In this document: in pieces, positions 22,545-30,495 of the stretch
Numbering within the stretch: the stretch's first letter is position 1
Layout of the letters: every line of letters starts with the position of its first letter
Assembly: GCA_947165975.1 (NCBI GenBank)
Contig: CAMVCL010000011.1
Location: 1 to 33,091, forward strand
Direction of reading: 5' to 3'
DNA from: an uncultured Candidatus Saccharibacteria bacterium
Lineage (GTDB): Bacteria; Patescibacteriota; Saccharimonadia; Saccharimonadales; Saccharimonadaceae
Length of the DNA: 33,091 nt
Program-made: the position numbers and the translations under genes
The notes under the pieces: generated by a model
The model's database searches: none
What the model saw: only the letters and a program-made list of their open reading frames with translations
Told to the model about the DNA's origin: nothing

Positions 22545-25280
22545 TTATTTCCTTTTTTTGTTGGATTTTTTCTTCTTCTTTTTCTTAGATCCAGATTTTT
22601 TGCTAGTTCTCTTAGGTGCAGTTCTACGACCAGGAGTACTCTTTTTAAATTCCTCGTCTAAGTTACGTTCACCCTTAGTAATCTCATGTACACCACGCTC
22701 GGTCTGAGATTCCGCCATCTTAGTAAGCTCAGATTCATATTCTTCACCATCGGTTACGTCATCTGCAGCTGCTTCAGCTGGCGTAATAGAAAGCAAGATC
22801 TTTAGAACCTCTTCGCGCAGATTTCTCTGCAAACCATCAAACAATTTTTGCGATTCTGAACGATATTCTACTAACGGATCCCTCTGTCCCACCGAACGCC
22901 AATGAATCCCTTCGCGCAAATGTTGCATATTTTCAAGATGTTGCATCCATAAAGTATCAAGAACTTTTAGGTAAACTTCACGTTCAATTTTGCGCATAGT
23001 TTCATCACCGAATTCTTCTTCTTTACGGTGATAAGCTTCTTCTACCGCTTCAAGTGCCATTCTCTCACGATCTTTTTCCTTACGAACCAATCCGATACCA
23101 TGAATCAATTCATCGTCAAAATCAAATACAGCTTTGAATTCCGCATCGAAATTCTTATTCACACGCGATGAAAATTCAGTTAGCATCGCCACTTCTTCAC
23201 GCATCAAACGTTTAATCTCGCCATAGATATCCTCGCCTTCTAGAATCTGCCGACGAATCATATAGACAACCTTACGATGACGATTAATTACGTTATCGTA
23301 TTGCACCACATTTTTACGCGAATCAAAGTTAAATCCTTCGATACGTTTTTGAGCGGCCTCTAGAGTTTTTGAGATAGACTTTGTTTGAATCGGAGTATCT
23401 TCGTCCACACCCAATTTCGTCATAATCATCTTCACTCTATCACCCTGGAAGATTCGCATTAGATCATCTTCGCAAGATACAAAGAATTGAGTCGTACCAG
23501 GATCGCCCTGACGACCGCCACGACCACGTAACTGATTATCAACTCGCCTTGAATCATGACGTTCTGAGCCAATCACCACAAGACCACCTAATTCCTTCAC
23601 TCCTTCACCAAGCTTAATATCGGTACCACGGCCGGCCATGTTAGTCGCAAGAGTGATTGCGCCCTTTTCGCCAGCCTTTGCGATGATCGCCGCTTCGCGC
23701 TCATTATTCTTCGCGTTCAAAATCTCGTAAGGCAAACCAAATTGATCCAAATAGTTAGCAATTTCTTCGTTATTGGCAATTGAACCAGAACCAACTAATA
23801 CTGGTTGACCCTTCTCGTGATATTTTTGAATCTCTTTTGCGATTGCTTTTAGCTTACCGGCTTTAGTCTTATAAATTAGATCATCCTTATCAACACGAAT
23901 AATCGGTTTATTTGGTGGAATCTGTATCACATCAAGAGCATAAATCTGTTGAAATTCTTCTGCTTCGGTAAACGCTGTACCAGTCATACCAGACAACTTC
24001 TTATATAAACGGAAAAAGTTCTGGAATGAAATCGTTGCTAAAGTCATCGACTCCTGTTTGACAGCCACGCCCTCTTTAGCTTCTATTGCCTGATGTAAGC
24101 CTTCATTATAACGACGACCTTGCATTAAACGACCAGTATGTTCATCAACGATAATCACTTCGCCGGAATTAGTTACTACATAATCCTTATCGCGCTTAAA
24201 GACGATCTCGGCTCGTATTGCTTGCTCCAAATGATAAACCAATCTAGTATTCTTAGTGGAATATAGGTTATCTACACCCAAAATCTTTTGAACTTTTTCG
24301 ATACCTTTATCAGTCAGAGTTACCGAACGGCGTTTCTCATCAAAGATATAATCTTCTGGTACCAATCTCGCTGCAACTTTAGCAAATTGATAATAAGATT
24401 CTGGGTTATCGCCCGCAGGCGCCGAGATAATCAAAGGTGTCCTTGCTTCATCGATCAAGATTGAGTCAACCTCATCTACAATCGCAAAATTCAAATCACG
24501 TTGACGCAAATATTGCACCTCAGAAGCCATATTGTCACGTAGATAATCAAACCCAAATTCATTGTTAGTGCCATAAGTAATATCTGCTTCATAAGCCTGA
24601 CGGCGTGTACATGGCTTCAAGTGAGTAAATCTCTCATCATCATGTTCATCATTTTCGTATTCAGCATCATATATAAATGAAGCTTCGTTAATAATCACAC
24701 CGACCGAAAGACCTAGGAAATCATAGATTGGGCCATTCCAACCCGCATCACGTTGCGCCAAATAATCATTGACAGTCACCACATGTACACCACGACCAGT
24801 CAAGCCATTCAAATATGCCGGCAACATCGCTACCAACGTTTTACCTTCACCAGTTTTCATCTCAGCTACGGCACCTTCATGTAAAACCATACCACCGATT
24901 AGCTGAACATCATATGGGCGAAGTCCCAAAATACGCTTCGAAGCCTCTCTCGCCACAGCAAAAGCTTCCGGTAAAAGTTCATTTAAAATCTTCGTATCAT
25001 CCACTGGAGGACGTTTTTTGCCGGTTTTATTGATTCCTTGCTCAGCACGCTCTGTTTTGAGCGCTTTTGCAATCTTTTTCTTAAAGATCTCGGTCTGCTC
25101 TTGCAATTCTTCATCGCTCATCGCCTCATATTTTGGCTCTAATTTAGTAATCTCTTGTGCACGTTTCCAAAGTCTGCGCAAAATTTTCTTTTGAGCATCA
25201 CCAAAAACCCCCTGTAAAAATTTCGTTAGTGCGGTCTTATCCGCGAGCTTATCACTCGGTTTCTTCTCTTTCTTAGACAT
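22545..25280 (-). CDS. secA: preprotein translocase ATPase SecA
   Basis: This 911-residue motor drives secreted proteins through SecYEG. The DEAD-type motor is intact: Walker A region EMKTGEGKTLVAMLPAYL, Walker B VDEVDSILIDEARTP, NMAGRGTDIKLGEGV and QLRGRGGRQGDPG. The C-terminus lacks the cysteine zinc-binding segment that binds SecB in many bacteria and instead ends in a lysine-rich tail (SKKSGSKKKKKKKSNKKRK). An AGGAG site before ATG 25280 and a TGG-TAAAAT -10 box upstream suggest its own promoter besides read-through from hpf. It is needed for export of the surface proteins in this window. Confidence 0.96.
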   Translation of the reverse strand: MSKKEKKPSDKLADKTALTKFLQGVFGDAQKKILRRLWKRAQEITKLEPKYEAMSDEELQEQTEIFKKKIAKALKTERAEQGINKTGKKRPPVDDTKILNELLPEAFAVAREASKRILGLRPYDVQLIGGMVLHEGAVAEMKTGEGKTLVAMLPAYLNGLTGRGVHVVTVNDYLAQRDAGWNGPIYDFLGLSVGVIINEASFIYDAEYENDEHDDERFTHLKPCTRRQAYEADITYGTNNEFGFDYLRDNMASEVQYLRQRDLNFAIVDEVDSILIDEARTPLIISAPAGDNPESYYQFAKVAARLVPEDYIFDEKRRSVTLTDKGIEKVQKILGVDNLYSTKNTRLVYHLEQAIRAEIVFKRDKDYVVTNSGEVIIVDEHTGRLMQGRRYNEGLHQAIEAKEGVAVKQESMTLATISFQNFFRLYKKLSGMTGTAFTEAEEFQQIYALDVIQIPPNKPIIRVDKDDLIYKTKAGKLKAIAKEIQKYHEKGQPVLVGSGSIANNEEIANYLDQFGLPYEILNAKNNEREAAIIAKAGEKGAITLATNMAGRGTDIKLGEGVKELGGLVVIGSERHDSRRVDNQLRGRGGRQGDPGTTQFFVSCEDDLMRIFQGDRVKMIMTKLGVDEDTPIQTKSISKTLEAAQKRIEGFNFDSRKNVVQYDNVINRHRKVVYMIRRQILEGEDIYGEIKRLMREEVAMLTEFSSRVNKNFDAEFKAVFDFDDELIHGIGLVRKEKDRERMALEAVEEAYHRKEEEFGDETMRKIEREVYLKVLDTLWMQHLENMQHLREGIHWRSVGQRDPLVEYRSESQKLFDGLQRNLREEVLKILLSITPAEAAADDVTDGEEYESELTKMAESQTERGVHEITKGERNLDEEFKKSTPGRRTAPKRTSKKSGSKKKKKKKSNKKRK

Positions 25281-25303
25281 ATAACTCCTAGTAACTACCC
25301 CCT

Positions 25304-25312
25304 ATTTTACCA
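25304..25312 (-). promoter_or_regulatory. extended -10 promoter of secA
   Basis: The minus strand has TG-G-TAAAAT in the 34-base gap after hpf, with a weak TTATTA -35 candidate. secA keeps an AGGAG ribosome-binding site. Confidence 0.5.
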
Positions 25313-25314
25313 CA

Positions 25315-25677
25315 CTATTTCCTTCTAATAAAGAGGTTTTTCAAGCTTTTTCGCTGACGATGTGGTTGTACCTCAAGTTTATAACGACGGATTTGCCCAG
25401 TCAGTTTAGCCTCGACCAAATCAACTCCAGCAAACACATTAGTACATTCATCACGTGCCGCCAAAACTTTGCCACCTGTCACGTCCATAGCTGCCGAAAT
25501 CTCATATTTATCATTCTTCCCTTTACCAATTTCTGACACTACGACCTTACAGACCACATCTTTCTTATTGCGTCGTGGCAGATACTTATCTAATTTACCA
25601 AGACGTTTTTCGACATATTTCCTAAATGGCTCTTCAACCTTATAACCATTACCACTAATATCGATTTTTTCAATCAT
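25315..25677 (-). CDS. hpf: ribosome hibernation promoting factor, short form
   Basis: A 120-residue HPF/RaiA-type protein with the beta-alpha-beta fold pattern (MIEKIDISGNGYKVEEPFRKYVEKRLGKL, then KCKVVVSE-like strands and AARDECTNVFAGVDLVEAKL helix). It binds the decoding region of idle 30S subunits. It lacks the extra C-terminal dimerisation domain of long HPF. Its ATG lies one base after the serS stop, and the AGAGGAG ribosome-binding site is within the serS end, so the two are coupled. The hpf-secA adjacency is also known in Firmicutes. Confidence 0.85.
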   Translation of the reverse strand: MIEKIDISGNGYKVEEPFRKYVEKRLGKLDKYLPRRNKKDVVCKVVVSEIGKGKNDKYEISAAMDVTGGKVLAARDECTNVFAGVDLVEAKLTGQIRRYKLEVQPHRQRKSLKNLFIRRK

Positions 25678-25678
25678 T

Positions 25679-26923
25679 TTAGATCTCCTCTCTATTATTT
25701 AAATATGGCCTAAGCACCTCTGGTACCTTTAATTTACCTTCCGAAGTAGCATAATTCTCCAACATCACCACTAATGCACGTGCCAAAGGAATCGCCGTCC
25801 CATTCAAAGTATGCACAAACTCCAATCCGCCATCCTTGCGACGTACTCGCACATTTACCGCACGTGCCTGAAAATCTGTACAGTTGCTACAGCTAGTAAT
25901 TTCCTGATATTTTTGGTTTACTGGTGACCAATATTCCATATCGTATTTCTTTGCTGCTGGTGCCCCCAGATCTCCTGCAGCAATATTAACTACATGGTAA
26001 GGAATACCAAGTCCCTGCCAAATCTCTTCTTCAATCGCCAAAATCTTCTCATGCATCTCTTTAGATTTTTCCGGCAAACAAAATACATACATCTCCAGTT
26101 TATTAAACTGATGTACCCTAAACAAACCTCTGGTATATTTACCATATGTACCAGCTTCCTTCCTGAAGCAGGCGGAATAGCCAGCATAAAGAAGTGGTAA
26201 TTTATCTTCATCAATAATTTCATCCATATGATAGCCCGTCAAAGGCATTTCAGCGGTAGCAATCATCGCCAAATCTTCACCTTCAATATAGTATTCGTCC
26301 GATTGCTCAGAGCTACGCGGATTAAAGCCACATCCCTCTAATACTTTCGAAGAGACCATATCTGGTACAGTCATATAAGTAAAACCGTGCTCTAGCACTT
26401 TCGAAAGCCCATATTGCAGAAGTGCATTCTCTAGTAGGGCTAATTCACCCTTCAAATAATAGAACTTCGCCCCCGCCACCTTCGCGCCACGCTCAAAATC
26501 CACCCAATCGCGCGATATCGCATAATCCAAATGATCAACACCTGCAGCGTGATTTTCACCCCATTTTTTAATCTCAACAGAATCTTCTTCACCACCTAGT
26601 GGCACATCATCAAATATTATATTTGGTACGGTTTTTAGTTGATCGTTTAATTCTTTTTCAACTAAAGAGAGCGCCTGCTCTTTCTCCGATAATTTTTCTT
26701 TAATCTGTCTACCTTCAGTGATCAATTCTGGCGTCGGCTTTCCACCTTTCATCTTAGCCGCAACCTCATTACGCCCTCTTCTTAACTCTTCAACCTCAAC
26801 TAAAATCTTTCTACGTTCGTCGTCTGTTTTTAGAACTTCATTTACATCAATTTTATAACCTTTTTCTTTTGCAGATTTTTCTACGAGCTCAAGATTCTCT
26901 CTGATAAACTTCACATCTAACAT
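25679..26923 (-). CDS. serS: seryl-tRNA synthetase
   Basis: A 414-residue class II synthetase. An N-terminal coiled-coil arm for tRNA(Ser) spans about residues 30-100 (EELRRGRNEVAAKM, EKLSEKEQALSLVEKEL). Motif 2 (SACFRKEAGTYGKYTRGLFRVHQF) and motif 3 (LNGTAIPLARALVVMLEN) are clear. The start codon at 26923 lies 6 bases after a TATAAT box, so the mRNA is leaderless. It is the first gene of a serS-hpf-secA-M16 run. Confidence 0.96.
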   Translation of the reverse strand: MLDVKFIRENLELVEKSAKEKGYKIDVNEVLKTDDERRKILVEVEELRRGRNEVAAKMKGGKPTPELITEGRQIKEKLSEKEQALSLVEKELNDQLKTVPNIIFDDVPLGGEEDSVEIKKWGENHAAGVDHLDYAISRDWVDFERGAKVAGAKFYYLKGELALLENALLQYGLSKVLEHGFTYMTVPDMVSSKVLEGCGFNPRSSEQSDEYYIEGEDLAMIATAEMPLTGYHMDEIIDEDKLPLLYAGYSACFRKEAGTYGKYTRGLFRVHQFNKLEMYVFCLPEKSKEMHEKILAIEEEIWQGLGIPYHVVNIAAGDLGAPAAKKYDMEYWSPVNQKYQEITSCSNCTDFQARAVNVRVRRKDGGLEFVHTLNGTAIPLARALVVMLENYATSEGKLKVPEVLRPYLNNREEI

Positions 26924-26929
26924 AATACC

Positions 26930-26938
26930 ATTATAACA
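26930..26938 (-). promoter_or_regulatory. extended -10 promoter giving a leaderless serS mRNA
   Basis: The minus strand has TG-T-TATAAT, 6 bases before ATG 26923, in the 29-base gap after rsmA. Confidence 0.65.
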
Positions 26939-26952
26939 CTAAATACTAGATT

Positions 26953-27735
26953 TTACGAGTAGACCTTTTGATATATTTTATCCCAGTTTTCCAGATTTAC
27001 ATCGCCCGGTCGTACATTTTCGTCTAGACCGATTTCAGCAAAAATATCAAGCATTTCTTCTTTGGATTTCAGTCCAGCTAAATTATGTATCAATTTCTTT
27101 CTGGGACTAACAAAACCCCGCCGAATCAACTCAAATACTTCATCTTTTATTATTGGTTTACTTAGAGGTTCCATCACGATTACTTGAGAATCTACCTTTG
27201 GTGGCGGAGTAAACTCGGCTGCGACTACTACCGGTCCAGCAAAAACATTGGCACGATTTTTTACAAATAACGACAAGACTGTCTCTTTATTATTCAAGAT
27301 TCTTTCAGCAACTTCTTTCTGAATCAAAAGCACTACTCTTTTTGGTAAATACGTAGCTGTTAAGACTTTCTCAATAATCGGACTGGTAATATAATATGGA
27401 ATATTCCCAGCAATCACATATGGCAAATCAATATCACTAAAGTCATATTTCAAAAAATCAGCATTGACAACCTCTAGGTTTTTCCCCGGAAAGGATTTTG
27501 GTAGATTATTAGCCAGCCTTTCATCAAACTCTACCGCCACAACTTTTTCAAATCGTTTTAAAAGCGAAGAAGTCAAAGTACCGAGTCCGGGACCAATCTC
27601 AATACAAGTAGATATTTTTTCGGCAGAATCATACGCGCTCCCCTCAACCCCCATCAGAGATAAATCTGCTATTTCATCCAAAATAGCTCGGTTTTTTAAC
27701 CAGTGTTGACCTAAAGATTTTTTAGTACCAACCAT
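26953..27735 (-). CDS. rsmA: 16S rRNA (adenine-N6,N6)-dimethyltransferase (KsgA)
   Basis: A 260-residue methyltransferase that dimethylates two adjacent adenines near the 3' end of 16S rRNA during 30S maturation. Motifs are KKSLGQHWLKN at the N-terminus, the SAM site EIGPGLGTLT, VVNADFLKYD and the catalytic AGNIPYYI. I choose the ATG at 27735 because the family begins just before KKSLGQ; it overlaps the upstream muralidase gene by 14 bases, implying coupling. The codon at 27774 would give a 13-residue extension. A muralidase-ksgA order is also known in Mycobacterium (rpfB-ksgA) and, with one gene between, in Bacillus (yabE-rnmV-ksgA). Confidence 0.94.
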   Translation of the reverse strand: MVGTKKSLGQHWLKNRAILDEIADLSLMGVEGSAYDSAEKISTCIEIGPGLGTLTSSLLKRFEKVVAVEFDERLANNLPKSFPGKNLEVVNADFLKYDFSDIDLPYVIAGNIPYYITSPIIEKVLTATYLPKRVVLLIQKEVAERILNNKETVLSLFVKNRANVFAGPVVVAAEFTPPPKVDSQVIVMEPLSKPIIKDEVFELIRRGFVSPRKKLIHNLAGLKSKEEMLDIFAEIGLDENVRPGDVNLENWDKIYQKVYS

Positions 27736-28756
27736 GCGCGTACCAGAAGTTACTTGCTCCCTGCCAACCACCATAACGATTCACATAGCCGGCCATCCAA
27801 CGAATCTGCGTGATCGGATTAGTTTCCCAGTCTGCACCCGCTGAAGCCATCTTTGAGCCCGGTAACGCCTGGGGGATACCATATGCCCCCGAAGAAGCAT
27901 TCCTAGCATCAACCCTACACCCACTTTCATGATAGATTAAGTCCACTGCTGCCGCCACGTCTGCCTCTGCAACCCCAGCTGCGCGTACCCAATCCGCACA
28001 TGTCCCGGTAGCTGGAGGTAAAGAACGCTTCGAACCAACCGCCGTTACGCGTGCCACTGGTTTCCTGATAACTTCCTCTGAGATCTTCTTCCTAGAAACT
28101 TCTTTGTTGTCTATATAAAATACTTCATAATTTACACGTTTTGTACCTACTTGCCCCAACTGACGCACCTCAGTCTTACCAGTTTCGAGGCTAGGATCCG
28201 CCACGGTCTCTTCACCGAATGGGATCTCTTCTTCTTCGGTGATCGTACGTCCACCATTTCTTGAGATCTCATATATATTAACCAACCCTGCTTCTAAAAA
28301 GTCTGTATTTACTACCATTTCAACTTCATCGCCATCATAAACCGTTAATCCAGCTTCTTTCACGATAGTTTTGGCATCATAACTCGCCGACATTACATAG
28401 CGTTCCGTGTCACCGTCACGCACTACGACTGGTCTTGCTCTGTATATATTAATAAAGAAATTGTCGGCATTAATTTCGCTATCCAGTCCAGGATCAACAA
28501 TATCTCCATCATTAATGACAATATCAGCTCTCTCTAAAGCTTCTCTAACTGTTCTAGATTCAGTACGTACGGTTAATTTTTCACCGTCATCATAAAAGGT
28601 CACATACTTGGGGCCAGAACCATCATAAAGCACGCTCTCTTCGCTATCTGCAAAAGTTGAAACATCAGCAAACTTCAATAAATAACCCAAAAAAACACCA
28701 ATTACAAGAATAATCGTTACAATCAAAATCCGATTGAACTTTTTAGAAAGTTCCAT
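27722..28756 (-). CDS. RpfB/YabE-like muralidase: DUF348-DUF348-G5-lysozyme-like
   Basis: A 344-residue membrane-anchored cell-wall enzyme. Residues 12-30 are a single hydrophobic anchor. Two DUF348 modules follow (about 50-100 and 105-155), then a G5 domain (about 170-245, EEEIPFGEETVADPSL to IRKPVARV). The C-terminal lysozyme-like/transglycosylase domain starts near residue 255, with the candidate catalytic glutamate E277 in IYHESGC and the motif SGAYGIPQALPGSKM. It should cleave peptidoglycan glycan strands, as resuscitation-promoting factors do. The gene starts 6 bases after a TATAAT box (leaderless) and overlaps rsmA. An attenuator-like RNA lies upstream. Confidence 0.88.
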   Translation of the reverse strand: MELSKKFNRILIVTIILVIGVFLGYLLKFADVSTFADSEESVLYDGSGPKYVTFYDDGEKLTVRTESRTVREALERADIVINDGDIVDPGLDSEINADNFFINIYRARPVVVRDGDTERYVMSASYDAKTIVKEAGLTVYDGDEVEMVVNTDFLEAGLVNIYEISRNGGRTITEEEEIPFGEETVADPSLETGKTEVRQLGQVGTKRVNYEVFYIDNKEVSRKKISEEVIRKPVARVTAVGSKRSLPPATGTCADWVRAAGVAEADVAAAVDLIYHESGCRVDARNASSGAYGIPQALPGSKMASAGADWETNPITQIRWMAGYVNRYGGWQGASNFWYAHGWY

Positions 28757-28762
28757 ACCCTA

Positions 28763-28771
28763 ATTATACCA
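28763..28771 (-). promoter_or_regulatory. extended -10 promoter giving a leaderless rpfB-like mRNA
   Basis: The minus strand has TG-G-TATAAT, 6 bases before ATG 28756. It lies downstream of the terminator of the RNA unit at 28797-29006, so the gene can be transcribed without it. Confidence 0.65.
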
Positions 28772-28796
28772 CACTTACGTTTAAAAGTCTATCAAC

Positions 28797-28820
28797 AAAA
28801 ATCCACCCAGAAAGAGTGGA
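28797..28820 (-). terminator. intrinsic terminator of the structured RNA unit
   Basis: A 7-bp stem with one mismatch (TCCACCC / GAGTGGA, 5-base loop) is followed on the minus strand by TTTTT. Its 3' arm sequence (GGGTGGA in the RNA) recurs at 28887-28893. Confidence 0.75.
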
Positions 28821-29006
28821 CTTTAACCGAATAATTTCTAGGCGGATAAGGTTATACATTAACTTAGCCAAAATAGCTCTACACTCTCCACCCGAATGAA
28901 GACATCCGCCTTTACAATGTTTCATTCTAAAATGAGCTAACAAATCCCTAAAACCTGTGCTCTTTCAGTTCAGGCTCCTCTCAACGTCTGGACTCAGCCC
29001 GAACCT
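28797..29006 (-). ncRNA. candidate structured RNA or attenuator upstream of the rpfB-like gene
   Basis: This is the only gene-free stretch over 300 bases (28757-29198). A near-consensus promoter and a terminator delimit a transcript of about 210 bases with no convincing ORF. It can form a 9-bp hairpin GTTCGGGCT/AGCCTGAAC near the 5' end (28968-29004). It can also form AGGCGGAT/ATCCGCCT (28904-28911 with 28840-28847), crossed by TAGCTC/GAGCTA (28934-28939 with 28874-28879), which makes a pseudoknot. It lacks the signatures of SRP RNA, RNase P RNA, tmRNA and the main riboswitches I could recall. It may be free-standing or may control the muralidase operon. Confidence 0.6.
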
Positions 29007-29012
29007 AATTTT

Positions 29013-29040
29013 ATTTTAGCATAGGCTCATTTCGTGTCAA
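29013..29040 (-). promoter_or_regulatory. promoter of the structured RNA
   Basis: The minus strand has a perfect TTGACA (29035-29040), a 16-base spacer ending ATGC and TAAAAT (29013-29018). Transcription should start near 29006. Confidence 0.75.
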
Positions 29041-29130
29041 CCTTGTTTTTTAAAAATCTTTATGTCATAATATTTTTTTAAATTTTACAAAATTACAGAG
29101 ATAAAAACCAAAAAACCGAACACTTCTAAC

Positions 29131-29191
29131 TTGACAATCACAAAATATATTTTTTATTATATTTAGAATATTATAATAGTTATGGTATAAT
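29131..29191 (+). promoter_or_regulatory. two promoters for the membrane protein-dsbA pair
   Basis: The distal promoter is TTGACA (29131-29136), an 18-base spacer and TATTAT (29155-29160). The proximal one is an extended -10 TG-G-TATAAT (29183-29191), 7 bases before ATG 29199, giving a leaderless mRNA. The distal one would give a leader of about 30 bases without a clear ribosome-binding site. Confidence 0.65.
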
Positions 29192-29198
29192 AGCCTAC

Positions 29199-29819
29199 AT
29201 GAATTGGAGGAAATGGCTCGACGAGTTTGTGCTCGCTACAAAAGGGATCATACTATCAACCAAAGAAAAACGTTTTTGGTACGGTTTTATTCCTAGTTTT
29301 ATTCTCTTTGGCATGTTAATGAATTTGCTTTCGGGTGGATTTACCAAATTCGAACTCATGGGCGCCATGGGTTTTCCAGCCAATCTTAAGATTCTTGGTA
29401 GCGCTTTTCTATCCATTTTTGGAATTAATCAGCCATTCCTAGATTGGCTCCCCATCTTTGCAATCTGCATTCTTCAAGGCACTCTCATTGGAATTATCGT
29501 CCTACTTTGGAATAAAAAACGTCAACAAGCCGACTCGTCTAATTCTGCCAATTTAGAAAAAGCTGGCATTATTACTGGTTTAATCGCTCTAGGTGCCGGC
29601 TGCCCAACCTGTGGCACAACCTTATTAACTCCACTTCTTGGTGCGATCTTTTCTACCGGTGGCTTAGCAATAACTGGCACAATTTCAACTATCGTCACAA
29701 TACTAGCGATAATCATCGCAATTTTATCTTTAAAACGTCTCGGCGAAGAATCCTATGTTATAATTATAAACGAAAAATATCTTGCTAAGAAGAAGGAGTC
29801 TCGTGAAAAAAGCACTTAG
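29199..29819 (+). CDS. multi-pass membrane protein with CPTC motif, partner of DsbA
   Basis: This 206-residue protein has about four to five hydrophobic segments (near residues 30-47, 62-78, 83-105, 122-147 and 150-178). A CPTC motif (C135, C138) lies at a glycine-rich bend of the fourth segment (GAGCPTCGTTLLTPLLG). A further cysteine is C90. The gene overlaps dsbA by 17 bases, so they are translated together. A redox CxxC in a membrane protein next to DsbA suggests an electron acceptor for DsbA, like DsbB or VKOR, but I recognise neither fold. Metal or thiol transport is an alternative. Confidence 0.7.
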   Translation: MNWRKWLDEFVLATKGIILSTKEKRFWYGFIPSFILFGMLMNLLSGGFTKFELMGAMGFPANLKILGSAFLSIFGINQPFLDWLPIFAICILQGTLIGIIVLLWNKKRQQADSSNSANLEKAGIITGLIALGAGCPTCGTTLLTPLLGAIFSTGGLAITGTISTIVTILAIIIAILSLKRLGEESYVIIINEKYLAKKKESREKST

Positions 29820-30495
29820 AGTAATTGGCATTATAGCTATCGTAGGTGTTCTAGCTGCCGCCATTATTACCAGCATGACTGCAAAGCCTGGTTCAAATGC
29901 AGATAAAGTTTGGGATACAGCTATGACCATCGGCAATCCCGATGCCAAAAATTATTTTATCATCTATTCAGATTTAGTCTGCCCCTACTGTGTGGCCTTC
30001 GAGAATGCCATCGTTGAACACGAAGATGAGTTCAAGCAATACATCGAAGAAAATGATATCCTACTCGAAATTCGAGTCTCAGACTTCCTCTACGAATATG
30101 GCGAAACCCGCCCAGATCATTCTCGCTATTCAGCTATCGCCACCTATTGCGCCAAAAATGAAGGTAAATTTTGGGAATATTACGACAAAGCTATCACGAG
30201 AGTTTGGAATGATTTCTTCAAAGGTAGTGGTAAAGCAGCTTTTTCAAAAATGAACAAATATGGTCAAAATTACTGGACAAACATTGGTGAAGGACTCGGC
30301 CTCAGTGACGATTTTAAAACTTGTATCGAAGAAGAAAGACCGCTAGAAGAGATTCAAAAGAACGCCGAAAAGACCGCCAATCTAGCTAGCGGCATGCCGT
30401 ATTTCAAATTCAATAACTACACCACGTCCGGCTTTGACCTGTCTTGGGGTTGGGAATATGTCAAAGCATATTTTGACACAGGATTAAATAGTTGA
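29803..30495 (+). CDS. membrane-anchored DsbA-family thiol oxidoreductase
   Basis: A 230-residue protein. The start is a GTG at 29803, placed 4 bases after an AAGAAGGAG site; this overlaps the preceding gene. Residues 5-25 form a membrane anchor. The thioredoxin-fold active site is CPYC at residues 60-63 (SDLVCPYCVAFE), an inserted helical domain follows, and the cis-proline loop is SGMPYFKFNNY. It should introduce disulfides into exported proteins; the cysteine-paired giant adhesin in this window is a plausible client. The last 12 bases overlap rarA tail to tail. Confidence 0.88.
   Translation: MKKALRVIGIIAIVGVLAAAIITSMTAKPGSNADKVWDTAMTIGNPDAKNYFIIYSDLVCPYCVAFENAIVEHEDEFKQYIEENDILLEIRVSDFLYEYGETRPDHSRYSAIATYCAKNEGKFWEYYDKAITRVWNDFFKGSGKAAFSKMNKYGQNYWTNIGEGLGLSDDFKTCIEEERPLEEIQKNAEKTANLASGMPYFKFNNYTTSGFDLSWGWEYVKAYFDTGLNS

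Noticed and set aside
28880-28900. T-box element (GGGTGG)
   Set aside because: Only six bases of the T-box consensus match, and the ACCGCG part and a specifier stem are missing. The downstream genes are not amino-acid related.
28797-29006. Known RNA family (SRP, RNase P, tmRNA, 6S) or c-di-AMP riboswitch
   Set aside because: There is no SRP apical GGTCAGGTCCGGAAGG core, no RNase P GGAAAGUCC or ACAGA elements, no tRNA-like ends, and no closing stem between the ends as in 6S. The conserved c-di-AMP riboswitch segments are absent; only AGCTAAC appears, and on the wrong strand.
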